Positions 1-9,382 of a stretch of 64,000 bases of DNA are shown one piece after another (within the stretch, counting starts at the first letter, position 1; every line of letters begins with the position of its first letter). A model generated the notes under the pieces. That model was not told the origin of the DNA, did not search any database, and saw only the letters and a list, made by a program, of their open reading frames with translations. Source of the DNA: Flavobacteriales bacterium (lineage in GTDB: Bacteria > Bacteroidota > Bacteroidia > Flavobacteriales > Schleiferiaceae); contig CP051243.1 of assembly GCA_017795025.1 (NCBI GenBank), positions 2,442,897 to 2,506,896 on the forward strand. Reading direction: 5' to 3'. Both the position numbers and the translations under genes were made by a program.

Positions 1-1
1 G

Positions 2-73
2 AAGTATCGCTACCAGTTTATCAGTCGTTTAGAGCAAGACCTGGAAGCCACCAAAAAACGGGTCTTAGGTTAA
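2..73 (+). CDS. 3' end of an unidentified gene (cut by window edge)
   Basis: An open frame enters from the left edge and ends with TAA at 71-73, giving about 23 residues that finish in KKRVLG. The tail is charged and looks helical, and I cannot assign a family. Its stop codon shares one base with the ATG of the following WYL-domain ORF, so the two are probably translationally coupled. It could be the N-terminal part of a regulator whose WYL domain is the next ORF, or an unrelated protein. Confidence 0.5.
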   Translation, partial: KYRYQFISRLEQDLEATKKRVLG

Positions 74-339
74 TGAAAACTTTAGCTACACTCGAAGCGC
101 TCTGCCAAGAATATCAAAGTGCCCAAATTCGCTACCTAAGCGGTGAGGGAATTCTCAGTGAACGTAAAGTCAATCCCTTAGCCCTTTGTTTTCAAAACGG
201 CGAATGGTCTTTAATTGCCTATTGCCATCTGCGCCAAGCAGACCGGGAGTTTAAATTAGAGCGCATTAAGTCCCTAAAAACTTTAGACGAATTTTTTGCT
301 CCGCGCACCGAGGTGCTCTACCGTTTCTTTAGTCGCTAG
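73..339 (+). CDS. WYL-domain protein (short, possibly a split regulator)
   Basis: 88 residues with the core of a WYL domain: an N-terminal helix, IRYLSGEG, then RKVNPLALCFQNGEWSLIAY followed by CHLRQADREFKLERI. That run matches the ligand-sensing fold found at the C-terminus of YafY/DeoR-type regulators. There is no helix-turn-helix in this ORF, and its ATG overlaps the stop of the upstream frame (TAATG). YafY regulators usually run to more than 200 residues in one chain, so this is either a stand-alone WYL protein or the detached C-terminal part of a broken regulator. The same frame stays open back to the window edge, so an indel upstream is possible. Confidence 0.7.
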   Translation: MKTLATLEALCQEYQSAQIRYLSGEGILSERKVNPLALCFQNGEWSLIAYCHLRQADREFKLERIKSLKTLDEFFAPRTEVLYRFFSR

Positions 340-398
340 ATTTAGGTTTTTTATAAGTTTCAAAAAAGGAGAATTCTTGCAACTTTGAAAAAAAGCAA

Positions 399-1523
399 AT
401 GCCTAGGTTTCTATTCCTCTTTCTCCTTGCCCCCCTTTTGGTTAGCGCTCAAAGCCTAACCACCCCTGAAGCACAAATTTCCTTTGCTAAGGAAAAGCGC
501 AGTATCGAGTACTATGTTGCCCAGGCCGACCTCTGGTGGCAGGTCTTGGAAAAAGATAAGGGAAACTCCATGGCTTGGTGGAATTACTACCGCGCTTGTC
601 GCAATGTTCAAGGGAGCTATAACTGGTCGGACGATTTTGTGAAACTTGGACCCAATCTGCGGTTTGGGCACGAAATTGTCGACTTAATGGAAAGGCACAT
701 TCCCAACACTTTTGTGCACCACTTTGCCAAAGGGAGCACTGGCGGCGTTGATTCCGAAAACGGAGCGCATTTGCTCAAGGCCTACCAGATGCAAGCCGAC
801 TTTCCGGGCCTCCTCGCCAGTGTAGTGACCTACGCTATTAGCACCGGAAACGATAGTTTAAGGCAAGAAGCCAATAAGCGTTGGTTTAAAAATAGGGGCT
901 TTAATGCCAACTGGATGGACTTTGCCTATAACCTGTTGCAATCGGTTGCTCCTAATGGCATTCTTTTTACTCAAGGTGATAACGACAGTTACCCCCTATG
1001 GATGCTGCAAGATGCCTTAGGTATTCGCCGGGATGTATTAGTCATTAACATCGATTTCCTAGTTTTTGAAGCTTACCAGAAACCGATTTTTAACCGTTTG
1101 GGCTTAGCGCCTTATTCCTTTGAAGAAGTAGACCCCGACATTTATGAAAAAAACTGGACCAGCGTTTGTCATTACTTCCTAGAGGAATATCAGGGTCCTA
1201 GGCCCATTCATCTCTCTTTTACTTTAAATCGCCGCTTTTACCAAGAAATTCCAGCGTCCCAACTTTACCCGCGTGGATTGTGCTATGCCTTTGCGGCAGA
1301 TGGTATCCCGGCCAATAACAATATCCAACTCTATAAATCCGTGTTTCGCCTCAATAGCTTGGAGCAGAGTTTAGTTTATGACTCATCTGCCGAAAGGCTC
1401 GACGAACTAAATGCCCATTACCTGAAGTTTTTTACGGCACTAATGCAGTCCAAAGACTTTGGACCTACCGCAGCGGAATTAAAGCAGATTGACAGTATTA
1501 AAAAAAACCTTAAGGCCTTGTAA
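399..1523 (+). CDS. Secreted protein with DUF2723-type C-terminal motif
   Basis: 374 residues starting with a clear Sec signal peptide (MPRFLFLFLLAPLLVSAQ). From residue 185 the sequence runs PNGILFTQGDNDSYPLWMLQ and then a GIRRDVLVIN segment. This is the signature seen in the soluble C-terminal part of the large DUF2723 membrane proteins (protein O-mannosyltransferase-like), which read GDNDT-P-WY-Q..G.R.DV. Here the multi-pass membrane half is absent. The rest is rich in aromatic residues and helical, perhaps TPR-like. Role unknown; location is probably periplasmic. It lies 62 bp before the A2M gene on the same strand. Confidence 0.65.
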   Translation: MPRFLFLFLLAPLLVSAQSLTTPEAQISFAKEKRSIEYYVAQADLWWQVLEKDKGNSMAWWNYYRACRNVQGSYNWSDDFVKLGPNLRFGHEIVDLMERHIPNTFVHHFAKGSTGGVDSENGAHLLKAYQMQADFPGLLASVVTYAISTGNDSLRQEANKRWFKNRGFNANWMDFAYNLLQSVAPNGILFTQGDNDSYPLWMLQDALGIRRDVLVINIDFLVFEAYQKPIFNRLGLAPYSFEEVDPDIYEKNWTSVCHYFLEEYQGPRPIHLSFTLNRRFYQEIPASQLYPRGLCYAFAADGIPANNNIQLYKSVFRLNSLEQSLVYDSSAERLDELNAHYLKFFTALMQSKDFGPTAAELKQIDSIKKNLKAL

Positions 1524-1585
1524 TCACCTCTGGACTACACTAACTTGGGAGGGTTCTTCGTTGCATTACAAAGCCCCTTCATTTT

Positions 1586-4500
1586 ATGACCAGCCAACGC
1601 CTTTCCCTACTGTTATTAAGCCTCCTTTTTATTGCCTGTAATCGCCAGCCCAGCATCCCCGAAAATGACCCCGGTTTTGCTGATTTCATCAGCGCCCACA
1701 CCTCGGGTATCATTTCCAGGTATTCCGAAATCGAAATTCACCTCACTCAGGATTTAAACCCTGGAGTAAAGCCCGGCACTCCAATTGAGGCGGAGCTCTT
1801 CGACTTTAGTCCAAACCTAGAAGGCCAAGCCGTTTGGGAAGCAAGTAACCTCATTAAATTTATTCCCGAACAGCCCCTCGAACAAGGGGAAATCTATCAA
1901 GCCGAATTCGAGCTTGCCGCCATCGCCACCGTAGATCCTAAACTTCGGAGCTTTGAGTTTAGTTTTCAAGCCATTGAGCAAGACTTTAGCCTGCAACAGT
2001 TTAAAATTCAACCTTACCAAACCAAGGACCTTATTTGGAATAGCCTCCAGGGCGAAATACGCTCGGCCGACCTAAGCAATGAAACCGAGCTCCAAGAGGC
2101 CTTAAGCTTTGGAGATTTAAAAGCCTCACAAATTAAATGGTCTACCGGACCGAGCGAACACCGCTGGAACTTTAAAATAGACTCGGTAGAAAGGAAGGAG
2201 GAAGCTTACGAAATTCCGATTTTCTTTGGCGACAAACAGCTAGGGCAGTTAAGGGTGCCAAGTCTTTCCGACTTTGAAGTGATTGCCGTGTATGTGCAAC
2301 AAACACCGGTTCAAAAGGTAAGTGTCTCCTTTTCCGATCCCCTCAGTGAAAAGCAAAGTGCTACCGGTATGTTTCAAATCGATGGACAAGATGTTGCCTC
2401 CTTCGAAATTGAAGGCTCGGTCGTGCATTTATACCCTAAAAAACGGCTTAGTGGTGCTGTTCCTCTAAAAATATACCCGGGCATTAAGAATATCTTGGGC
2501 TATAAATTTCCCAAGGAATACATAGGACAAGTAAGCTTTGAAGCACGTAAGCCCGAAATTCGATTTGTAAACGAGGGCACTATTGTACCCACCAAAGGTT
2601 CGGTAAACATTCCATTTGAGGCGGTTAGTTTACGCGCTGTCGACATCAAGGTTTATCAGATTTATGCCGAAAATGTACATCAGTTTTTACAGGTAAATAA
2701 ACTCTCGGGAGAAGATGAACTGCGCAGGGTGGCAAGACCCATTCACCAAGAGCGAATTCCTTTGCAGGGCGAAGGCCTAAACCTCTTGCAATGGAATAAC
2801 TATGCCCTTGACCTCGATAAAATAATTGAACGAGAGCCCGGCGCGATTTACCGCATCGAACTGAGTTTCCGGAAATCCTATTCCCTTTACCCCTGTGAAG
2901 GGGATGCCAATCAAGAGCTATCGAGCTTAGCAGAAGCCACCTGGGAAGAGGAAGAGGAAGACTTTAGCTCGTATTACTACGAACCCTACTATTTTGAAGG
3001 TTATGATTACAAGGAGCGGGATAACCCTTGTCATATATCTTATTATAACCGTCGCCGTAAAATAGAGCGAAATGTATTGGCCTCCGACATTGGCTTAGTG
3101 GTTAAAGGCAACGATGCCCAATGGTATACCTACGCCCAAAGTATTAGCACCGCCAAACCATTATCCGGCTTAAAGATTAAGTTTTACAATTATCAGGGAC
3201 AGCTAATTTCGGAAGGCAATACCGATGGCTCGGGATACTTAAAGCTGAAGCTCGATACACGCCCTTACCTGGCTGTAGCCGAAAATGGCGCCGAAAAAGC
3301 GTACCGCAGTCTCGAAAATAGCAGCAGCTTATCCATTTCCAGCTTTGCGGTTGGTGGTAGAGATATGAGTACTGGGATAGAAGGCTTTATTTATACGGAG
3401 CGCGGAATTTGGCGTCCCGGGGATACCATCTTTTTAGATTACATCTTAAATGATGCTAAAAGTCCGCTTCCCGAAGGTCACCCCATCGTTTTAAGCCTTA
3501 AGGACCCTAAAGGACAAGAAATTTACCGAACGGTTAAATCGCGGGGAAAAAATCAAATCTTCAATTTCCCAATCACCACCTCCAAAGATGCCCTTACCGG
3601 AAATTACTCGGCGCAGGTGAAGGTGGGAGGAAAAACCTTTTATAAAAACCTTTCGGTAGAAACCATCCAGCCCAATAGGTTGGATATCACAGTGGAGAGT
3701 CCGAATAAAGTGATTGACGGAAGTGCCGAAGGAAAGGCCCTAATTAGCATGGATGCCGAATGGCTTACGGGGGCAATGGCATCCGAGCTCAATGCTGAAT
3801 TAAAAGCTCGCATTGTCGCGAACCCAAATGCTTTTAAAGAACAACACCCCCTCTTCGATTTTTTTGATGAAACACGATCTTCTCCTAGCTTGCCAAATCC
3901 TTTGCTTTTTGAGGGGCAACTAGATGCTTCGGGTCATGTCGACATAGAGGCAGACCTAGGTTATCTTAAGAACAGTCCGGGGATGCTACGCTTAAATTTA
4001 GGAAGCAAGGTTTTTGAACCTGGTGGTCGTTTCAGTATAAATAGCACGAGCCTCGATTTGGCGCCATTCTCCTCCTTTGCGGGTATCCAAATGCCCGAAA
4101 CCAATCAATATGGTTACCTCGAAACGGAGAAGGATCACCCGGTAGGCTTATTACGAGTTAACCAAGCTGGAGAACCCATAGCAGGTTCCGTGAGGGTAAC
4201 CGTATACAAAGTGCATTGGTCGTGGTGGTGGTCGGCCCAAAGAGGTCAGGCAACTTACCTAAACAATGAAGTGAGTAATCGCATTCACTCGGAAGTAGTT
4301 AAACTCGAAAATGGCCGGGGCCGTTACAATCTAAATATTCCGGATAACCACTGGGGACGCATGTACATTGTGGTAGAAGACCTCGAAAGCGGACACCGCA
4401 GCTCCTCCTTGGCCTACATCGATTGGGGTTGGGGTCGTGATCGGAGCGGCAGAGCTGGCGGAGAGTCGGTAAGCGTGCTTAATGTCCAAACCGATAAGGA

Positions 4501-7063
4501 ATCCTACCAAGTTGGTGAAACTGCTAAAATTAGCGTTCCCAGTGCTGCGGGGGGTCGACTTATTTTGAGCTATGAAAACGGTCAGGGACAAGTAAGCCAA
4601 ACCGTTCTTAATACACAGGCTGGTAGCACGGTGCACGAGCTTAAAATCACGCCGGAGATGGCACCGAACTGTTATGCCCACGCCATGATTCTACAACCGC
4701 ATAGCGCCAAGGGCAACGACCTTCCATTGCGCTTATACGGTATCATCCCCATTATGGTGGTAAACCCCGAAACGGATTTAAAGCCCATCATAGAAGCGCC
4801 GGCAGAAATTAGACCCAATAGTGAGTATACCATTAAGGTGCACGAAGAAAGCGGCCAGGAAATGGAATACACTTTAGCCGTGGTGGATGAAGGTCTACTC
4901 GGTCTCAATAATTTCAAAACCCCTGATCCGTGGTCGCACTTTTACAGCAAGGTAGCCCTTGGCCTTCGCACTTGGGATATTTACGATGAGGTGATCGGCG
5001 GCTTTAGTGGTGAGATCGCTAAGATGCTGGCTATTGGTGGAGATGCTGCCCTCCTAGAACGTAATGAAGAAGATGCCGATCGGTTTATACCGGTGGTACG
5101 GCATTTAGGCCCCTTTAAATTAGCAGCTAGCGAAACGGCGGAGCATAAATTGCAAATGCCGAATTACCTGGGTCGGGTAAGGCTTATGGTAGTAGCCGCC
5201 AATTCTAAAGAAGCCTTTGGTTCGGCCGATACCAACATTCGCGTAAAGCAACCTTTAATGGTACAAATGACCTTGCCACGGGTTTTAGGACCTGAGGAAG
5301 AAGTTAAAATTCCGGTAACGGTCTTTGCCATGAAGGAAGGCATCAAAACGGTTAAGCTCAATTTAAGCGCCAGCGGAAAAGTTGACCTTATTGATAAAAC
5401 GAAGGAAGTGAGCTTCCCTCAAACCGGGCAAAAAACAGTGTACTTTAAAGCGAAGGTTCAACGAGCCTTGGGCAAGGCGAAGCTTAGGATCACTGCCACT
5501 TCCGGTTCTGAAAAGAGCTTTGAGGAAATTGAAATTGCGGTACGTAGCCCCATGCAAGCTCAAAGGCAAACACACTATGAAGTAATCGATGGCAACACGG
5601 CCTCCTATGAGGCGGAGCCCTTTGGCATCAGCGGAAGCAATCGATTAACGATTACCATAAGTAGTCTACCAAAGCTGGGCTTGAGCAAGCATATGGAATA
5701 TCTTATCCAGTATCCACATGGTTGTTTAGAGCAAACAACTTCAAAATGCTTTGCCCAGCTTAATTTGGAAAATTGGATGGAGCTCGAGGCGGACCAAAAA
5801 GACGCTATCCAAGCATACATTAATGCGGGAATCACCAAAATTCGTGGACTGCAATTGAGCAATGGTGGATTTGGCTATTGGCCTGGCCGAAGCTATGCAG
5901 ATGCCTGGGCCAGCACCTATGTGGGCCACTTCCTAATTTCTGCCGAAGCTGCGGGGTATAAATTACCCGCCGGCATGAAAGATGCTTACCTGCGTTATGT
6001 CCGCAACGAAGCTCGGATTTGGGGCGGCAGCAGTATTTACCGAAATAACAACGATCTCAATCAGGCCTATCGCCTGTACGTTTTAGCCTTAGCAGGAAAT
6101 CCCGAAATGGGGGCCATGACTCGTCTTCGAAATCGCGGAAACCTATCGCGCTCGGCGGCATTCCGCTTGGCCAGCGCCTATGTTTTAATCGGGGAGACCG
6201 AAGCGGCCAAAACCCTCATTCAAAATCAAGATTGGTTAGTCCCTGAGTCTCGATATTACTACTATTGCTACGGTAGCGCTTTACGCGATAAGGTCATGCA
6301 GATGGAAACCTATTATGCCATTGGCGATCGAGCGGAAGCATTAAACCTCGCTCAGGAAATTGCCGAAACCCTTGGTGAAGGCTGGCATAGCACCCAAACT
6401 ATCGCTTATACCCTTCAGGCCATGAGCCGTGTATTTGGAGAGGGCTCCGAAAAAATGGAAGCGACCATCACCATAAATGGTAAAAGCAAAAGAATTAGCA
6501 GCGACCTAAGTGTATACCAGATGGAAATCGAAAACTTTGAAACAGATCAAAGTATTACGCTTAAAAGCGATAACGGCAAGCCTTTATACCTCAACATCCT
6601 GCGCGAAGGTTTACCGGTGTATGGATCCGAGGAAGCCCAAAGTAATCGATTGGAAATAAGCCTCAGTTACACCGATCAAGCGGGCCGTAGCCTCGACCCA
6701 AGTCGATTAAAAATAGGCACGCCCATTATTGCCATGGTTACCATCACCCGACCTAGCTTGTCTAAAGACTACGAGAACTTAGCCGTTAGCCAGATGTTCC
6801 CAAGCGGTTGGGAAATTACCAATAGCCGAGTTTTAGCGGCTTCCGAAGCAAGTGATATTGGACTCGATTACCAGGATATTCGCGATGATCGTGTTTTATC
6901 CTATTACAATGGCTACCGATATGGCAGTAAAACCATTAAGGTAGAATTAACGGCGAGCTATCCGGGAAAATGGTATTTACCACCTACCTGGGTAGAAGCA
7001 ATGTATGAGGGCTCAGTGAGTGCAAATAGCAAAGGACAATGGGTAGAAGTCGTGGTCGACTAA
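1586..7063 (+). CDS. Alpha-2-macroglobulin family lipoprotein (YfhM-like)
   Basis: 1825 residues. The N-terminus is a lipoprotein signal with lipobox LFIAC (Cys18). The body has the long array of beta-sandwich (MG) domains of bacterial alpha-2-macroglobulins. The thioester motif GCLEQ is intact (Cys1380 to Gln1383), followed by the helical thioester domain (QLSNGGFGYWPG region) and a C-terminal receptor-like domain. These proteins trap and inhibit proteases in the periplasm and are thought to protect a damaged envelope. As in many bacteria it is paired with PBP1C: pbpC starts 25 bp before this gene ends. An acidic, tyrosine-rich insert lies around residues 450-500. Confidence 0.95.
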   Translation: MTSQRLSLLLLSLLFIACNRQPSIPENDPGFADFISAHTSGIISRYSEIEIHLTQDLNPGVKPGTPIEAELFDFSPNLEGQAVWEASNLIKFIPEQPLEQGEIYQAEFELAAIATVDPKLRSFEFSFQAIEQDFSLQQFKIQPYQTKDLIWNSLQGEIRSADLSNETELQEALSFGDLKASQIKWSTGPSEHRWNFKIDSVERKEEAYEIPIFFGDKQLGQLRVPSLSDFEVIAVYVQQTPVQKVSVSFSDPLSEKQSATGMFQIDGQDVASFEIEGSVVHLYPKKRLSGAVPLKIYPGIKNILGYKFPKEYIGQVSFEARKPEIRFVNEGTIVPTKGSVNIPFEAVSLRAVDIKVYQIYAENVHQFLQVNKLSGEDELRRVARPIHQERIPLQGEGLNLLQWNNYALDLDKIIEREPGAIYRIELSFRKSYSLYPCEGDANQELSSLAEATWEEEEEDFSSYYYEPYYFEGYDYKERDNPCHISYYNRRRKIERNVLASDIGLVVKGNDAQWYTYAQSISTAKPLSGLKIKFYNYQGQLISEGNTDGSGYLKLKLDTRPYLAVAENGAEKAYRSLENSSSLSISSFAVGGRDMSTGIEGFIYTERGIWRPGDTIFLDYILNDAKSPLPEGHPIVLSLKDPKGQEIYRTVKSRGKNQIFNFPITTSKDALTGNYSAQVKVGGKTFYKNLSVETIQPNRLDITVESPNKVIDGSAEGKALISMDAEWLTGAMASELNAELKARIVANPNAFKEQHPLFDFFDETRSSPSLPNPLLFEGQLDASGHVDIEADLGYLKNSPGMLRLNLGSKVFEPGGRFSINSTSLDLAPFSSFAGIQMPETNQYGYLETEKDHPVGLLRVNQAGEPIAGSVRVTVYKVHWSWWWSAQRGQATYLNNEVSNRIHSEVVKLENGRGRYNLNIPDNHWGRMYIVVEDLESGHRSSSLAYIDWGWGRDRSGRAGGESVSVLNVQTDKESYQVGETAKISVPSAAGGRLILSYENGQGQVSQTVLNTQAGSTVHELKITPEMAPNCYAHAMILQPHSAKGNDLPLRLYGIIPIMVVNPETDLKPIIEAPAEIRPNSEYTIKVHEESGQEMEYTLAVVDEGLLGLNNFKTPDPWSHFYSKVALGLRTWDIYDEVIGGFSGEIAKMLAIGGDAALLERNEEDADRFIPVVRHLGPFKLAASETAEHKLQMPNYLGRVRLMVVAANSKEAFGSADTNIRVKQPLMVQMTLPRVLGPEEEVKIPVTVFAMKEGIKTVKLNLSASGKVDLIDKTKEVSFPQTGQKTVYFKAKVQRALGKAKLRITATSGSEKSFEEIEIAVRSPMQAQRQTHYEVIDGNTASYEAEPFGISGSNRLTITISSLPKLGLSKHMEYLIQYPHGCLEQTTSKCFAQLNLENWMELEADQKDAIQAYINAGITKIRGLQLSNGGFGYWPGRSYADAWASTYVGHFLISAEAAGYKLPAGMKDAYLRYVRNEARIWGGSSIYRNNNDLNQAYRLYVLALAGNPEMGAMTRLRNRGNLSRSAAFRLASAYVLIGETEAAKTLIQNQDWLVPESRYYYYCYGSALRDKVMQMETYYAIGDRAEALNLAQEIAETLGEGWHSTQTIAYTLQAMSRVFGEGSEKMEATITINGKSKRISSDLSVYQMEIENFETDQSITLKSDNGKPLYLNILREGLPVYGSEEAQSNRLEISLSYTDQAGRSLDPSRLKIGTPIIAMVTITRPSLSKDYENLAVSQMFPSGWEITNSRVLAASEASDIGLDYQDIRDDRVLSYYNGYRYGSKTIKVELTASYPGKWYLPPTWVEAMYEGSVSANSKGQWVEVVVD

Positions 7064-9327
7064 TCCGGCGGCGAATTTACCTCCTCACCTTCCTCCTATT
7101 TTTGGTGTGGTGGTGGAACTGTTTGCCAGAGCCTCTTTTTAGGGCGCCCTATAGCACGGTTACGGAATCGAACGCTGGACACCTGCTTGGGGCCCGAATC
7201 GCCAAAGATGAACAATGGAGATTTCCGCCCGGAGATTCCGTTCCTAAACGGTTCCAGGAAGCTATAATCCTGTTTGAAGATGCTCATTTTCGCTACCACC
7301 CGGGGGTCGACCCGCTAGCTATTCTTCGAGCCCTATGGCAAAATTGGGAAGCAGGCTCCATCGTATCGGGGGGCTCCACCATTAGCATGCAAGTGATTCG
7401 TTTATCCCGTGCCAACCCTCCACGCACCTATTGGGAGAAAGTGACTGAAATTTTAAGGGCTATGCGTTTAGAACTGCGCTACAGTAAGGATGAAATTTTA
7501 GCGCTTTATGCGGCTCATGCTCCATTTGGTGGTAATGTGGTTGGCCTCGATGCTGCTGCTTGGCGCTATTTCGGCTTAGCGGCCCATCAATTATCATGGT
7601 CCGAAATGGCTTCCTTAGCGGTGCTTCCCAATGCGCCGGGAGTCATTCACCCAGGACGCAACCGACAACGTTTTGCCGAAAAACGAAACCGTTTGCTTCA
7701 AGAGCTATTGCAAGAAGGACACTTCGATTCCCTGGCTTATCGCCTAGCCCTAAAAGAGCCTCTTCCCCTCGAGCCTTACGCTCTGCCCGATTTAGCACAT
7801 CATCTTACCGATATGCAGGCCAAAGAACTTCCGGAGCAGCGCATCCAAACCAGCTTAAACCGCAGCTGGCAAATGCGCGTAGAAGAAATGCTGGATCAAC
7901 ACCTGCTCCGATGGCGAGGAAATTCGGTGCACAATGCCGCAGCCTTAGTAATGGATTTAAATGATGGCGCTATTAAAGTGTATGTGGCCAATACCAGTCG
8001 GCGTACTACAGATGGGGCCGAAATTAATATGCTCCATAAACCGCGCAGTACGGGAAGCATTTTAAAGCCGATGCTCTATGCTGATGCCTTTGCCAGCGGG
8101 CAACTAAGCCCATACGCTCTCGTTCCTGATATCCCAACGCGTTTTGGTGATTTTACCCCTAAAAACTTCGACTTAAAATACCGGGGAGCCACCCCAGCAT
8201 ATACGGCCCTACAGCAATCCTTAAATGTTCCGGCCGCCTGGGTTTTAAAGGATATGGGAGTACCCATTTTCCTGCATCGCCTGCAGGCATATGGCCTCCA
8301 AGGTTTAAGTGCAGACCCCGATCATTACGGACTGTCCTTAATTTTGGGGGGAGCCGAGGTACCTGCCGAGCAGATTGCCCAATTCTACCGTCGGTGGTTA
8401 TGGGCGATGGAAGAGAAAGAGGAACGCACTGTTTACGATCCTTTAGGTCGGCCCCTAAAATTTGACGCCTTACCCAAGTCTGACCCCGCAGCGATTTATG
8501 CCAGCTTAGAAATAATGGAAGGACTAAACCGACCTAAAGAATGGCAAAACTGGGGTTCCGAGCGACGAATGGCCTGGAAAACGGGAACCTCTTACGGCTT
8601 TAGAGATGCCTGGGCGTTAGGTACCGATGGGCGTTGGTTAGTAGTTTGCTGGACCGGCAATGCCAATTACGAAGGAAGGCCCGGTGTAATTGGAGTGGAG
8701 ACCTCCGCACCCCTTCTATTCCGAATCATGGACTACCTCCCAGCCGGCGCCTTTTTTGAGCCTCCCTACGACTGGCAGGTTCAACAGGTAATCTGCGCCG
8801 AAAGTGGCTTTTTAGCCCAGGAGCATTGCCGAGAGCACGATACCATCTACGGAAGTAAAGCGCCCCTAAAAACTTGTGGGTATTGCAAACCCATCTTACT
8901 GGATCAAGATTTAAATCGCGTACATAAAGACTGTGGTCAAGGGCCATTTATCGATAGCTCATGGATGATCCTTAGCCCCGCAATGACATGGTATGCCCAA
9001 CGATCTAGTTTAAACTATGAAGCCCCACCTGCTTGGAGCGCCTTATGCGAAGCGGCCAACGAAGAAACCTTGGAGTTTATTTACCCCGAAAAGTTCGAGG
9101 TCGTCCGACGCTCACGAGATTTTGAAGGCCATCTAGGCACCGTGATCCTCGAGGCCGGCCACCGCCTGGGGGAGGTTCCTGTTTACTGGTATGTTGATGA
9201 AGAATACCTCGGTACCACCGAGCATCATCATCGGATGGAAGTGGCCTTAGAGCCTGGGCTACATCAGCTTCTTATTATGGATGAAGCCGGGAATACCGCC
9301 CACTCTCGTATCAAAGTTGTCCGCTAA
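7039..9327 (+). CDS. pbpC: Penicillin-binding protein 1C
   Basis: 762 residues, a bifunctional class A PBP. An N-terminal membrane anchor (residues about 12-28) is followed by a GT51 glycosyltransferase domain with catalytic Glu80 in the EDAHFRYHPG motif and GGSTISMQ. The transpeptidase domain has the SxxK motif GSILKP (Ser340, Lys343), SLN and KTG (Lys514-Gly516). A C-terminal BiPBP_C domain (YWYVDEEYLGTT region) is characteristic of PBP1C. It makes and cross-links peptidoglycan, probably at damage sites. The ATG lies inside the A2M gene with a 25-bp overlap in another frame, so the pair is very likely one transcript with coupled translation. Confidence 0.95.
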   Translation: MGRSRGRLIRRRIYLLTFLLFLVWWWNCLPEPLFRAPYSTVTESNAGHLLGARIAKDEQWRFPPGDSVPKRFQEAIILFEDAHFRYHPGVDPLAILRALWQNWEAGSIVSGGSTISMQVIRLSRANPPRTYWEKVTEILRAMRLELRYSKDEILALYAAHAPFGGNVVGLDAAAWRYFGLAAHQLSWSEMASLAVLPNAPGVIHPGRNRQRFAEKRNRLLQELLQEGHFDSLAYRLALKEPLPLEPYALPDLAHHLTDMQAKELPEQRIQTSLNRSWQMRVEEMLDQHLLRWRGNSVHNAAALVMDLNDGAIKVYVANTSRRTTDGAEINMLHKPRSTGSILKPMLYADAFASGQLSPYALVPDIPTRFGDFTPKNFDLKYRGATPAYTALQQSLNVPAAWVLKDMGVPIFLHRLQAYGLQGLSADPDHYGLSLILGGAEVPAEQIAQFYRRWLWAMEEKEERTVYDPLGRPLKFDALPKSDPAAIYASLEIMEGLNRPKEWQNWGSERRMAWKTGTSYGFRDAWALGTDGRWLVVCWTGNANYEGRPGVIGVETSAPLLFRIMDYLPAGAFFEPPYDWQVQQVICAESGFLAQEHCREHDTIYGSKAPLKTCGYCKPILLDQDLNRVHKDCGQGPFIDSSWMILSPAMTWYAQRSSLNYEAPPAWSALCEAANEETLEFIYPEKFEVVRRSRDFEGHLGTVILEAGHRLGEVPVYWYVDEEYLGTTEHHHRMEVALEPGLHQLLIMDEAGNTAHSRIKVVR

Positions 9328-9382
9328 GCACATGTCTGCCGAAAGGGAATAATAACTACCTTCATAGGCCCCTTTGCTTTTG

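Noticed and set aside
4331-4681. Minus-strand ORF of 116 codons opposite the A2M gene
   Set aside because: Shadow of the A2M frame; composition reflects the complementary codons.
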